The position numbers were made by a program, and so were the translations under genes. Positions 44,166-56,120 of a stretch of DNA of 64,000 bases are shown here, piece by piece. The notes beneath the pieces were generated by a model that saw only the letters and a program-made list of their open reading frames with translations, had not been told where the DNA came from and made no database searches. Origin of the DNA: Gyromitra esculenta (taxonomy: Eukaryota; Ascomycota; Pezizomycetes; Pezizales; Discinaceae); NCBI GenBank assembly GCA_038503075.1, contig JBCAML010000005.1, positions 1-64,000 on the forward strand. Direction: 5' to 3'. Position 1 is the first letter of the stretch. Each line of letters opens with the position of its first letter.

Positions 44166-46339
44166 TTATCTTCGGTCGGTCTTCCCCATACCACGCTTGC
44201 CCGAGAACTATACGCCTAGTTAGAATTATCTCGAAATACACCAACCGCAGGGACACAGAGAATATGCTTACCAGATGTTTTGGCAGGCTGGCAGTAGTAT
44301 GCCTGTCTGACTCTCCCTGTCTCGCCATCCGATTCATCTTCTTTTGGTTCAGCTTTGCCAGCTTCTCAGCCTTGCTCCTAGCGCCGTCATTCGTGATACC
44401 GTCATCTCTCCTGTTGGTACTCCTAGCTCTGCTCTTCGCTCTTGCGATGTTCCTCTCCTTCGTCGCCTGTGGGCCGTCATCAATCTCCATCTCCTCACCA
44501 CCACCCCTGCTTGCTGCACGGCCACGAGACTTGGATCTCGCTCTCGCTGCAACCGCACTAGTATCGAAGCCCAGCTTTCCACCAATATGATCTTCCATTT
44601 CCGAGAGTTTCTTCCCTTGCCCCTTCGTTCGTGGAATGATAGCACGGTTCTTGAGACTCTTCTTAGACCGGGCCGCATTCCGGATGAGTACGCGCTGCTC
44701 ACGGATGTAGTCCGCCTTAGTACGGATCTCAGCCTCGCTCTCGTCCTCGATTTCTTCATCTTCGTCATAGAAACCAGACTCTTGAAGTCGCTCCTCCTCG
44801 GCTTCAAGCTCTGCGAGCTTAGTTTCGATGTCCGGATCGATAAAGTCGTAGACATTACGCCCATCGTAGATCTCAGGGATCTTGTCGAATTTCCAGTCTG
44901 GGTTCTCGAGCATGTAGTTCTTCTTAAGGTTGACATTGTAAACACCGGCGCCACCTTCTTCGGCCTCGATATCACGTTCAAGTTTAGTACGGTCGGGATC
45001 CTCTTTGTCATACTTCTTCTTATTACGAACAGCATCGGGGATGAAGGGTTCACGCTCGACACCACCGATGGGACGCGACACGTGGATACGGTTGAGGATG
45101 TCGGTAACTTCCTTACCAATGGAACCGGAAGCTGCGTTTTTGAGTTTCTGTTCGACACGGGCGGCGAGGAGGCGCTCGCAGGCTTGGTTACGAACATCCA
45201 TGACACCCTCTTCGGTGTGACAGGATAGGCGCAGCATCTCGACTTCGCCGGACTTGGTGATTGACTCGAGGAGAGCTTGTCGGCTGGGCTCGAGGTCCTC
45301 AGGTCGGGTTACGTCAATCTTGTTGACAACAAGGAAGACGATTTTGTTGGCGAAGAGAGGTTTGATAGAGTGGAAGAGTTGGACTTGCGCCTCGACTGTG
45401 TATCCGCACTGCTCAGACAGGTCAACAAAGTAGAGGACGGCGGATCTTAAATGCGCGATTGCGGTGATGGACTGCATTTCGATCGTGTTCATCTCCTCCA
45501 GGGGGTGGTCGAGGATGCCAGGTGTATCGATAGCCTGGAATCTGAGGTATTTGTAGTCAAAGTGACCAACATAGAGAGATTTAGTCGTAAATGCGTATGG
45601 CTGGACATCTACGTCGGCCCTCGTAACTGACTTCAAGAAAGATGATTTTCCGACGTTCGGGTACCCACAGATGAGGAGGGTACGGGTGTTGGGATCGATC
45701 GAGGGCAGACGGCCAAGATGCTGTCGGACTTGCTCGAGGTACTCAAGGGAGCCCTTGAGACGGCGGGTGAGAGTGGCCATACGACCGAGGGCAGCACGCT
45801 TGAGCTGTTTACATTGGAAGAGGGATTGAGCATACTTGATGAGACGAATATAGTCTCGGGCGATCTGCTCGATCAAATGTCTTGCGGTTGAAAGCTGGCC
45901 AAGGGCGATTCTGAAATGGTCCGCGTCGTAGAGAGTGTTCATCAGAGCGCTATGAAACGGGTGGATATCCTGAAGGCGGGGGAACGATTCTAGGATGGCC
46001 CCGAGCTTCTCCGAGAAAGTTTGCTCAGTAAACTTGACCTTGCGCAGGTAGAAAGCTATAGAATAGCCGTCAGTTATATTTTCAACCTTCGAGTCCAGAG
46101 GAGATAAAACAAACCTCTAATACGACTGATCGCGAAACCAGCACGAATCTGGGTCGGCAATCTTCTTTGGGTCCTGGACAAGACAATATCCAAGAACTCC
46201 TGAGAGGTAGGGACAGGCGCGATAGATTTCCAGGTCTGTGGCGCGTGGGGAGGATTTTGTCAGTTAACTGAAACATGGATCGAAACAACTTAGAAAAGCA
46301 ATTAATGGCAGAATGTCGCAGGAGGCTCACCAGCTGCAT
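44166..46339 (-). CDS. NOG1: nucleolar GTP-binding protein Nog1, 651 aa
   Basis: Four exons (46331-46339, 46115-46235, 44272-46055, 44166-44207). The first is only 9 bp and encodes MQL; the last is 42 bp and ends [12 protein letters not shown]. Nog1 is an Obg-family GTPase that joins 60S pre-ribosomes in the nucleolus and accompanies them to the cytoplasm. N-terminal [20 protein letters not shown] and [14 protein letters not shown] match the family. The G domain has P-loop GYPNVGKSS (about residues 174-182), G3 DTPG, and G4 NKID. A long charged, low-complexity C-terminal tail with KSR/RARS stretches carries likely nuclear signals ([12 protein letters not shown]). Length is close to the yeast protein. 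It is divergent from DED81. Confidence 0.96.
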
Positions 46340-47090
46340 GATTGCTGATTTTTACGGAACTACCGCTTAAACTGGGGAGGTGAAATGTGGAGAAGACGTT
46401 TGCGACGTCTGAGAGGCTTGGAGGGGAGTTCTTGAGGAGACTATCCAAACTTTTTTTTTCTTTCTTGGTCGAGCCAAGTGTGGGGATTTGACTAAGCCGA
46501 CAATCTAGCCTGATTAGGGAGAGGGGGTTGCTACCAAGAAAGGCCGGGTAACTGTCACTTGCTGCTATCCGGGAGTGTCAACAGGGTGCTGTGCTAGAAA
46601 GCCGTGAGATGATCAAACTGATTGACAGGAACCAAGTGTCTGAGATTCGCTGTATCGAGAGGAGAAAGTATTTCGGCTAGTAGAATTTACTAGTACTTTG
46701 GTGCAGAGATCCAAACCAGAAAGGGCCAACTGGCTAATAGTGACGGTGATAAGAGCTGTTAGATGGCATCAACCAAATAGGCCAGAATTGATGGCAGTTT
46801 GGGTGTTGGGTCTATCAGCTGTACCTGACAGAAAGGCACCCGTTTTAATCAATCGAGTTTATTACGGCCTCTGGTGCAGAGATTAATGCAATCTTGGGTT
46901 GGCGGGCCGGGTAAGCGTTATCTTTTGGGTGGGGCATTCATTCAACCACTGTCTCACCCTCCAGAATCTGCCCCTCCATAAACTAACACCCAACCATCGT
47001 GACTTCCACCCTCATCTCTGGCCTCATCTCTTCACTTCTCTACCCGATAAATAATTCTGTAATTTTCTGCTGCTAAATACTTCCTTTCAA
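46340..47090. promoter_or_regulatory. divergent NOG1-DED81 promoter region
   Basis: A 751-bp region between the two start codons contains two copies of the Reb1-like word GCCGGGTAA (46543-46551 and 46906-46914). No gene is seen. Confidence 0.55.
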
Positions 47091-49015
47091 ATGGCTGACG
47101 AAGCCAAAAAACTCGCTTCCGCTGCGGCAGAGCTCACTGTCTCTGATACTACAACTACCAGTCAGTGATCCCTCATGACTCATTCTGAAATTTCCTAGAA
47201 AACCTCAGTTCTTTTATCATTATTACTATTTTGCTTCAGCGCTATCTTGTGAGGTCGATTAGCTAAAATTACACTCGCCAGTTTACATTGACGAGGATAC
47301 CGGTATCGACTCTGCCGAAACAACTGGTACTCAGGACAAACCGTTCAAATCCCTTATCGGTGCCCTAACTCACACCTACAAGTTGCACCCCGACGCTAAA
47401 TTCCAAGTTCGCAAATCTCTCTCTGGTCCCGAAGATGAGACTCGTAAAGATTACATGCCTGCTGCTAAGGCAGCCTTGAAAAAGGCTGCCAATTTGCATG
47501 CTGCCAACCTCAAGAAACAAGCCAAGCAAGCAGAAATCAGCGCTAAGGAAGCCGAAGCGAAGGCTGCACGTGACGCGCAATTAGAAGAGGCGAAGAAGAT
47601 TGTCATTGCTGAGGATCCGGCCCTACCTGCTGCGGTCAACATCAAGATTAGAGATAGCATCCCCAGCCGAGGAAAGCGGATAAAGGTTTCTGGTTGGGTT
47701 CACAGATTGAGGATTCAGAAACAGCTTGTTTTCATCACGCTCCGCGACGGAACCGGGTTCCTGCAATGTATTCTTGCTGAGGAACTGACAAAAACTTATG
47801 ATGCTTTAACCTTGACTGTTGAATCCACTATTACCATCTACGGTGTCATTTCGCCCGTCCCCGAAGGTTCTCATGCTCCAGATGGCCATGAGCTGCATGC
47901 AGACTACTTTAAGGTCGTTGGAAAAGCACCAGGTGGAGACGAGGCCATTACCAACATCGTTGCCAAGGATGCGGATCCTCAAACCAAGTACGACAACAGG
48001 CACCTCGTTATCCGTGGAGAGCAAGCCAGTGCTGTTCTGAAGGTTAGGGCCGGTGTTCTCAGGGCCTTCCGTAAAACTTACGAAGATCTCGGTCTTCTCG
48101 AGGTCACCCCTCCTTGCATGGTCCAGACTCAGGTTGAAGGAGGCAGTACCCTTTTCGAATTTGACTATTACGGCGAGAAAGCCTACCTCACTCAGTCATC
48201 CCAGCTCTACCTTGAAACCTGCCTCCCTTCACTGGGCGACGTTTTCTGTGTCCAAGAGTCTTTCCGTGCTGAGAAGTCTCTTACCCGCCGTCACTTATCG
48301 GAATACACACACATCGAAGCTGAACTCGCCTTCATTACCTTTGACGATCTCCTTTCCCACCTCGAGGAAACTATTTGCCGCACCATCAATCACGCCCTCG
48401 CTGATCCCCTAATTGCGGGCTACATCGCCGAGCTCAATCCCACCTTTAAAGCCCCTGCCCGGCCTTTCATGCGTATGAGCTATGCAGATGCCATTGAGTG
48501 GTTGAAAAAACGAGAAATCCCCAACGAGAATGGCCAGCCGCATGAGTTTGGTGATGATATCGCTGAAGCAGCAGAGAGGAAAATGACAGATGAGATCGGA
48601 CTGCCAATTTTCCTGACCAAGTTCCCGGTCGAGATTAAGGCATTCTACATGAAGAAGGATCCCGCCGATCTGAGGGTGACTGAGAGTGTGGATTGCTTGA
48701 TGCCCGGAGTTGGGGAGATTGTGGGTGGTAGTATGAGGATGGAGGGGCTAGACGAGTTGATGGCTGCTTATAAGAGGGAAGGAATTCCGCACGAGCCATA
48801 CTACTGGTTTACAGATCAGAGGAAGTGAGTTTATCTCCATTACTACAATCTTTTAAGCCAGGAAGACGACTAACATACGTACGTGTAGGTATGGTACTAC
48901 TCCTCACGGTGGATATGGTCTTGGATTGGAGAGATTTCTGGCATGGATGTGCGATCGCTTTACTGTCCGTGACTGTTCGCTTTATCCCCGCTGGACAGGG
49001 CGTTGTACCCCGTGA
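47091..49015 (+). CDS. DED81: cytosolic asparaginyl-tRNA synthetase, 579 aa
   Basis: Class IIb synthetase. Three exons (47091-47160, 47282-48824, 48889-49015) splice to 580 codons including stop. The eukaryote-specific N-terminal extension has an Ala/Lys-rich coiled helix ([20 protein letters not shown]). The anticodon-binding OB fold begins near [20 protein letters not shown]. Class II motif 2 ([20 protein letters not shown]) and motif 3 at the C-terminus ([14 protein letters not shown]) are intact, and the end [10 protein letters not shown] is typical. [14 protein letters not shown] and [11 protein letters not shown] identify AsnRS, not AspRS. Donor 1 is GTCAGT, slightly unusual. Intron 2 has GACTAACA, a good branch site. 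Confidence 0.96.
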
Positions 49016-49956
49016 GCACTCGAGCTAGTAGATGCTTGTATGCGATTGTTTCCTTACGATTTGATGATTTGTGTGCACGGTCTGCGGCCGGCGATGCTTT
49101 TTCTCTTCTTGTTTTGTGTTTTTCGTATCACATTTTTTCCTATCTTGAGAGCAAGTTCTAGACGGAAATATCAAGCGGTGTATAGAAGAACTGTGACTGT
49201 TCGGTCTGTGGCTTTCGAGCCGAGCGAGAAACCGAGTGACATATCATAGGTGTAGTGCTCCCTTACCAGCATTGGTGGACATATTTCTACGTGTGATCGA
49301 GGTGCCTTTGAGAGAGGTGACCTCTTAGGTTTGGTCTTCTGTGGCATTCAGATTGTCAATTTTCACCAGTGACTCTAGTCAATATAAATATCTATATTGT
49401 GTAGTCCAAGTATTTACGTATAATCAAAACCACTGAAACCTTTGATGACTAGCTACTAATTTACTCCCCCAGGTGCATCTGCGGCACCAGTCCCTGGTAA
49501 GAAAAAAAACCAGCAGTTTTATTGGTGGATTGTAAGCACGTACCCTATTGGAGCGGCAATGCAAGATCCATCTAACCAAAAGGCTCGATCGGAATATTGC
49601 TCTCCAACATTAACTCTGCCTATATACCAACAAATCGAGAAGTACGCAAGCTCTGTGCGTCGCGTACGGGCGCCGACCCCTTTTGCTCACCTGACCACAT
49701 CCAGACAGTGGACAGGGACTCTGCTTCGGGGGATCGATCAGAGGCATGCCCAGGTCTCTTATAGTCGTGAAATTCGTTCAATTCTCTATGGTTGCTACTC
49801 TACATATACGTCGTTCAAATTCATGCCTTAAGCCCTCCAATCTTTTGCCCAGCCAATACACGCTATACTAACTAATTACCATACTGCCTTTACTAACAGT
49901 GGATCACCCAGCGAAAATTCGTTATCCTTAACTAGACGAAAACGAGATCAACACAA
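49016..49956. other. spacer between DED81 and Lys-Pro repeat gene
   Basis: 3' flanks of two convergent genes. No gene or paired repeat seen. Confidence 0.4.
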
Positions 49957-51150
49957 TCAAATAACTCTCTGCGAGAGTCTCCTAGGCGCTGGCAAGAGGC
50001 TCTTCGGCAGAGGCTTCGCTGTCACAGTCACAGGGCTCTTCGGAGCCGTCTTCGAGGGGTTCCTCTGCAGAGGGGCCGCAGGGACCGCGGACTGGTTCCT
50101 CGGGAGAGGCTTCGGAATACTCTTCGACACCGGCTGTGGCAGGGCCGTGGCGGTCGTTTTCATGGGGTTCTTCGAGACGGGCTGTGGGAGAGACCTAGAG
50201 ACGGGCCTCGAGGAGGGCATCGGGAGGTTTGTCGGTGTCACTTTCAGGGGGTTCTTGGGGACAATCTTCGAGGCTGCCTTCAGTGGGTTCTCTAGCACGG
50301 GTTTTGGTAGTTCCTCTGGGGTTGTTGCCGGGCTCTTTGGGATGGTCTGGAGGGGCTTCGGGATGCTCTTTGGAAGGCCTTTCGCAAGAGGCTTAGGGAG
50401 GCTCTTCGGGGCAGCCTGGGCAGGTTTTGGTAGCTTCTCCGTTTTTGGAACGGCCTGCGGGGCAGCCTTTGGTAGCCTTTCTAGGGTTGCTTTCGGGAGA
50501 GTTTTCGGGAAGGCCTGTGGGGCAGGCTTCGGCAAATTCTCCGAGGCCAGTTTCTGGGTGCTCTTCTGAAGAGGCTTCGGCAGGCCCTTTAGGGGGTTCT
50601 TTGGAATTGCTTCTTGGGTGGGCTTCGGGGTACTTTTCGGGATGGCCTTCGGCTGGCTTTTCGGGGTACTTTTCGGTTGAGTTCTCGGCTCATTTTTCGG
50701 CTGGGCTTTTGGCTGCCCCTTCGGAGGAGACTTTGGGAGGTTCTTCTGGCTAATTTTGGGCGAGCTGTTTGGAGTTGCCTTCGAGTGACCTCTTGGCGAG
50801 TTCTTTGGGAGAGTCTGCCTGAGGGGTTTCTGAAGGGGCTTCGGTAGATTCTTTTGGGTCGCCTTCAGGGGGCCCTTCGGGAGAGGATTCAGCACGGGCT
50901 TCGGAAGGGACCTCGGGGAGGATTTTTTCACATGAGCCCCCGGGACGCTCTTTGGGGTCGCTTCCGGGACATTATCGAGCGGTGCAGCACAGTGTGCAGC
51001 CTGACGCTTCTTTAGGCGTTTTGTGGTGAATAGGGAGATTATATAGCGAGTTAGAGAAATCTTATGGCGCTTTGGCGGGGCTGTGGGGGTGCCGCTATGA
51101 GGCAAGCTACGCTTTTTATGTGAAGGACGCTGAAGGGAACTGAGAGACAT
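49957..51150 (-). CDS. Lys-Pro repeat protein, 397 aa, function unknown
   Basis: A single uninterrupted 397-codon frame with an ATG at 51148-51150. The first 55 residues are ordinary but very basic, with candidate nuclear signals (HKKRSLP, PPKRHK, TKRLKKRQ). From about residue 65 to 390 the protein is built of short PK units, mostly spaced 4 (sometimes 5-6) residues apart: LPKSPPKGQPKAQPKNEP, STPKSQPKAIPKSTPKP, LPKPLAKGLPKSIPKP. There are almost no acidic or aromatic residues after the N-terminus. The DNA shows the matching degenerate repeat (GGCTTCGG-like). It may form polyproline II or extended structure; histone H1-like DNA binding is only one possibility. I recognise no family. The long open frame in a degenerate repeat argues for selection. 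Confidence 0.75.
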   Translation of the reverse strand: MSLSSLQRPSHKKRSLPHSGTPTAPPKRHKISLTRYIISLFTTKRLKKRQAAHCAAPLDNVPEATPKSVPGAHVKKSSPRSLPKPVLNPLPKGPLKATQKNLPKPLQKPLRQTLPKNSPRGHSKATPNSSPKISQKNLPKSPPKGQPKAQPKNEPRTQPKSTPKSQPKAIPKSTPKPTQEAIPKNPLKGLPKPLQKSTQKLASENLPKPAPQAFPKTLPKATLERLPKAAPQAVPKTEKLPKPAQAAPKSLPKPLAKGLPKSIPKPLQTIPKSPATTPEELPKPVLENPLKAASKIVPKNPLKVTPTNLPMPSSRPVSRSLPQPVSKNPMKTTATALPQPVSKSIPKPLPRNQSAVPAAPLQRNPSKTAPKSPVTVTAKPLPKSLLPAPRRLSQRVI

Positions 51151-52763
51151 TGTGTTAGTGAATTCTACATAACTTGGAGGGGTGAAAGTGAGTTCTCTCA
51201 GGAGGTGAGGTTCGGCGGTTACGGTCTCTGCACAATTCCTAATGCAGGGTTATTAGTCAGGGATCCTACTTCATCCGGGTCAATATTCCCGGTGATCTTT
51301 GAAGTCGTCAGTGAATATCTTTGATTTCTACGGGTGCTAGTGTGTGCCTACGTGTGTGTGGTGTTTAATTGATGCTCGAAATATTTAGGCTTTTTAGATC
51401 ACCATCCCACTTTCTTGTGGCCCACATCCAAATTGAATTCTAGGTGACCCAATAGATAAGCTGGGGTCATGCCCGCTTATAGTGTGGAACAGGGTAATCC
51501 TGAGGGTATCAAATGACGGGCAGCGGATTTATTATAGTAGACGATAGTCTAATTATACCTGTGAATAAAATACACGAGGAGCAGAGCACCTAATATAGAT
51601 AGATTCAGTGCATTTCCTAGAACAGGCCCCTTCAGTGATTTCCAGTACGCAATCGAGTGGCATTTTATGAGGCAGAGGTAGTGTGTTATGAAATTATATA
51701 ATGCTGTAGGGTACGAGATTCTAGTATACGTAACTGCACTGCTACTCCAAGAGTTGCAGGGTCATGCAAGACATATTGCGCCTACCATTAGAAAGTAATC
51801 TTTGCCCAACAACAAACACCTGTGGTAGGCTGTTGCCCCAGAAACGCGACGTTTCAGTGCTACCTCAATCATGAAACGACCTTTTTGCAAGGCTGGAGGG
51901 ATCAATGCTTGCATGCCGTAGTGTAAAATAAGTTCTGCCTTCCAAAGGCTGCCATTCTAGAGATAGGTTATCCCAACACCAGTGTCGGTCAGTTCATAAG
52001 GTGCAGTCGGAGCAGGCTTTAAAATGCCACTACAACTTTATTTCGCGGTCCTCTAGCCAACGCCCCTAGGGGCATGAATCATGTTAGAGGGTGCGTACGA
52101 GAAACTATGATATGGGAGATTGATCTCACGGTGTTATTCTTGTAATATCAGTGTGCGAGTATCCACTGCTAACGCTGCTCAAAAGAGAGCCTGAGTTAAA
52201 ATTTCATGATACATCACTCGGGAGCTATGCTAATTCTAGATGGCGCCACAGTACCCTGTAAGATGTATTCCTCAGTTGAATCTTAAATCTTATGGGGGTA
52301 TAAGAGTTGAAATCCAAAAACCAATATCTGGCTGGTTTAAACTAGGCCGTGCAAAGGTACGTCTCGAGCCAGATCTATCCGCAGCTACTTTCTTTACTAC
52401 AAGTAGCTACTAGCAGAGCACATCCGTTTCTGTATCTCTCTGCTTATCTGATTTAGGGAGTTATAGAAGTAACATGAATCTCGCACTATCGAAATGCTAT
52501 TATAAAGAAACACATACACGCGATAGAATGGAAATATATGCCTTGCTCGGCGCTGTATAGCCCACCTGCTATCAATAGATTATTTATCTATTTACCTCAT
52601 TCTCATCCCCACCAGGCAACGGAGCAAAACGATAGAGCTAGCATATAACCCTAGCCCTATAAAACAATTCCTTGGCGCACCTCGAAACATCAATTTTCGT
52701 GATAACATGGACCACATCTTAAACGAACCTCAGCACGCAGACTCCGAGGCCTAAGCTACAGCC
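51151..52763. other. 1.6-kb spacer, nothing recognised
   Basis: 5' flanks of the Lys-Pro repeat gene and uS19m. Stops are frequent in all frames, and I see no repeat pairs. An ATAACCCTAGCCCTATAA stretch (about 52646) lies about 110 bp upstream of uS19m. Confidence 0.45.
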
Positions 52764-53282
52764 ATGTTCCCCACGAGAGTATTGTTCAAGCGCTCAGTCT
52801 GGAAGGGTTTGTTAGCCCTCTCCTAGTGCTCCCAGCGCTCTAATTATGGTGGTTTTGTGCTAACTGTGCGGATTTAACCAGGTCCATTCGTTGTTCAGTG
52901 AGTGGCCCTCCTCCCTCCGGGGTCTCTTCACCACTACCTCCTGCATTGCTTTTCTGCTAATCCCTCGAAATGATAGGTTACCGCTACCATTTACTCGCCC
53001 AAAAGAAGGGGAGCGGACTCCTCCAATTGTGACCCGCGCGCGCAGCTGTACGATTGTCCCGCAGTTTATAGGGTTCACGTTTAGCGTACACAACGGGAAG
53101 ATCTACAATGAGTTTGTTGTAACGGAAGATATGGTGGGCCACAAGTTGGGGGAATTTTCTGCGTAAGTGATTCCTCTGGTGCTAGGAACTAGAGGGCAAA
53201 ATCAAAGTGGTAAGATAACTTACTGATTTTGAAATGTAGAACGAGGCAAAAATTCCAGTACAAGATGTCAAAAAACAAATAG
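52764..53282 (+). CDS. RSM19: mitochondrial small-subunit ribosomal protein uS19m, 95 aa
   Basis: Four exons, 52764-52806, 52882-52897 (a 16-bp micro-exon), 52977-53162 and 53240-53282, splice to 96 codons including stop. The translation begins [15 protein letters not shown], continues [20 protein letters not shown] and [20 protein letters not shown], then [20 protein letters not shown] and [18 protein letters not shown], the standard uS19 fold that binds the head of small-subunit rRNA. The micro-exon supplies only part of PFVVQ, yet frame and family sequence require it. Intron 2 has TGCTAATCC near the acceptor. Length matches fungal orthologues. It is convergent with AIM22. Confidence 0.93.
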
Positions 53283-53466
53283 ACGAGTGGCTGTTTGGAG
53301 CTTGTTTGTTTGGGTTGGGGATTGCTATGTGGCTACTGTAAAAATAAGAACCAACAATTAAATACATCTAGCTCCACCATTTCTCGCACGACATCAACAA
53401 GATAAAGATTCGCCGAAGCAATAAAATTTGTCTAACTCTAGGACTGCACTTTTGAAACTATTCTTC

Positions 53467-54733
53467 CTACCGGCTTCCCCACTCAGTCTTTCCAAGGATG
53501 TTCTTTATCCAGATCCCTAACGCACCATCTAAATGACTACTAATCAACCCTCCATCAAAATTGTTTCCAACTAGACCACCGATATTTTGCTCTGCGGCGT
53601 TAGCAGATTCGATGATTCCCTTGTTCGCTACAATCGATATTTTTACGCCTTCCGGAGGCTGTGGTGCTGCTTCAAGAACCGACGGCGAGCCCTCTGGGGG
53701 TGGAACAGAGAATACTAGCTGTGGAGTTTGGCCATATATCCACTCCGGGGACTATTGAAATGTCAATTTTGTTTCGTCCGAGTAATTAGATAAGAGAAAT
53801 TCGAACCTCTAGTTCTTCAACCCCTTTCTTGATTTTTTCTACATCCAGTGCTTCCCTTCCGACATGACAAACACCAATTTCTTCCCCTGTTTCCGTACCA
53901 TTAATCTGTATAGCTGTATCCAATTTCCCTATGTTTTCATCTCCCAAATACATCCTCCCAAATTCCCGCACAACAGCCTCCACAAACTTCTCACGCTCTA
54001 CACCTACATTTGCAACAGGGCTCCGAATGCTATCCACCCCTCTAGCCTTCAGCCACCCTCTTGCAGGGCTTCTCAAGTAAGCTCTCACATCCTCCAACTT
54101 CGAATCCAATAACATAGTTCCGTGATGATAGCTCCTCAACCGGGTAAGCTTAAACGCCGACCCAGAAATTTTCTTCGTCCCCTCCGGCGTCTCCCCTTCC
54201 ATCTTTGTATGTTCTGCTACCATCCCAGAAGGAAGCAAAACAATGTCATGTCTCTTATTGACGGCAGCAGACTTGACACCTAATCCATGCAAAGCACGCA
54301 CCACCATTTCTGCATGCTTATCCCTGTCGAAACTCGCAGACGGCATACAGACAGAGTAGTTCACATTCCCCATATCGTGGAACACTGTCCCCCCGCCGCT
54401 CCGGCGCCGTACGAGATCAATCTTAGGTCCATCTGGTTTGTGTAGAAGCGGTAGGTTGACTTCGACCCATGGATTCTGGTTCCTTCCGATCACAATGCTG
54501 GGGGTATTGGTGTATAAAAATAAGACGGTTGACTTTTCAGGCGTGGTTTGGAAGAGGTGGTGTTCGATTGAGAGATTGAGATATGGCGAGTGTGAGAGAG
54601 ATATGTAGATTTGGAGGGGTGTTTTCGAGGTTAAGAGGGTAGCGAAGTTTGAGAGAGCTCTTCTGGAATTCGGAGCGGAGAGCTGGCGAGCTACAGAGGG
54701 GAGAGTCTGTAATAGACCTCGCGAGGGTGACAT
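53467..54733 (-). CDS. AIM22: lipoate-protein ligase A family protein (Aim22), 403 aa
   Basis: Two exons (53807-54733, 53467-53751) with a 55-bp intron. Needed for lipoylation of mitochondrial 2-oxoacid dehydrogenases and the glycine cleavage H protein. The N-terminus (MSPSRGLLQTLPSVARQLSA) looks like a presequence. The core shows SPYLNLSIEHHLF, VIGRNQNPWVEVNLPLL, LVRRRSGGGTVFHDMGNVNY (the RRxSGGGAVxHD hallmark) and KKISGSAFKLTRLRSYHHGT, with the conserved Lys and the HHGT. The second exon gives SPEWIYGQTPQL and a C-terminal domain NIGGLVGNNFDGGLISSHL. Nothing looks disrupted. It is convergent with RSM19. Confidence 0.93.
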
Positions 54734-56120
54734 TATCGTATGAAGCTTGGAGTAGGGAGCTGAGACAAAAGTGGAATATATGTATTTGGAATCCCTAACC
54801 TTAGATTACTCGGCGCCGCAGAGCCTCGTGCCTTGGCAGAGCTGCGTAGTGGACCAGCCCATGCCTTCTCAGGCTTAGATCCAAGAGCAACCAGAGATAC
54901 CGCACAAGACTGTATGGTGATCTTGGAATGCAATTGCCTACCTTTCCGGCTGCCCATCTATGACCTGAGATCTAGAAATATCTATCTCAATTTAAAGAAT
55001 TCGTGCAGAAAGATATATATCTGATTTCCATATCGCTCTTGATGGGATTCTAAGGCACCATTATACAAGTCAGTTACTAATACGAGAATATATACATCTA
55101 AATTGTAGCAATGTGATGACGAAACTGAGAAGCAGCCATGAAATTATTATTGAAATCTCTACCAGGTATTGATCTCAGATAAGCAACGATCGTTCATAAC
55201 AATAAGGGCTTTATTATCACAGATAAATTAACCCCCAGAGTGGTTTACGGCACGCGCCGAATGTGACAATAGATCGTTTTACGCATTCGTGTATTTCTAA
55301 GATCACCTACCGTTCTAGAAAAATATAAAGCATAGAGTATACTCCGTAGCTCTCAGTTCGGTGCCCATTTCTCCGCAGTCGATAGGAATCTCTCCTATTA
55401 CCTAGAAACGTTTGTCGTCCGAGGATTCCACCGTTGTCCCGGTTGTAGTAGTACCGGCGCCTGGTTAATTCCACGATGATATTCTCTATACCCCACAGAT
55501 TTCCCCGCTCTGCACCCCACAGATCGGGTCTCGGACCGATATCCCAGTAATTTTCAAGGATCATCTATTTTTCGTTTCTAGTAGTGAAAGACGATTGCCG
55601 AAAGCAAGGACGCTGGCAGTCTCTGGTTGCAAGTGAGTGATGTATTATGATTTTTGTATTAATAAAGGCTATTACTTGTAGCTATTGTTTTGGTGATGGC
55701 TTCTTTTCTTTCGTTTGGCTAATCTCATGATTCACCATCTGTATTTTTATTCCATCCTCTAGAAAAGATCCTGTGAATCAGGCTTCCGATATCTGAGAGG
55801 AATCGAACGCTTCTTCTGCTTCCGAGACTTTCGGTAGCACGGCGGAACGTTTCGTAAATGTAGGTCTCTCTTAATGGACTTTTATGCCTTTAATAAAAAC
55901 GATGTAAAGAGGTGAGCCATAGCTCGTAGTTCGATTTCCTAGTATATGGTGAAATTCAAGGTGGTCGCCTATTCGACTAAAGGCCCGGGGTTGTGGCAGG
56001 ATGTTGAAGATAAGCTATATCTTTTAATAGCCCTAGCCCCAGTCTTATCACACGTGATCTTAGGAAAACTCCAACCACCTCTGGCAATTCAGGCCAAACG
56101 GAACAACTCAATGCTCAGCA
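54734..56120. other. 1.4-kb spacer, nothing recognised
   Basis: Between divergent AIM22 and the ICT1-like gene. A minus-strand frame at 55307-55564 is rich in Tyr, Arg and Gly but has no family features and I do not call it. A telobox-like ATCCCTAACCTTAG lies at about 54790. Confidence 0.4.

Noticed and set aside
44344..45228. 294-codon plus-strand and 285-codon minus-strand frames
   Set aside because: Both are shadows of NOG1, whose frame carries all the family motifs.
49957..51150. CRISPR-like array in the Lys-Pro repeat gene
   Set aside because: Units are degenerate, about 12 nt, in one coding frame, with no unique spacers; the genome is fungal.
55307..55564. 85-codon minus-strand frame rich in Tyr and Arg
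   Set aside because: Contains a short internal duplication and no recognisable features or splice partners.
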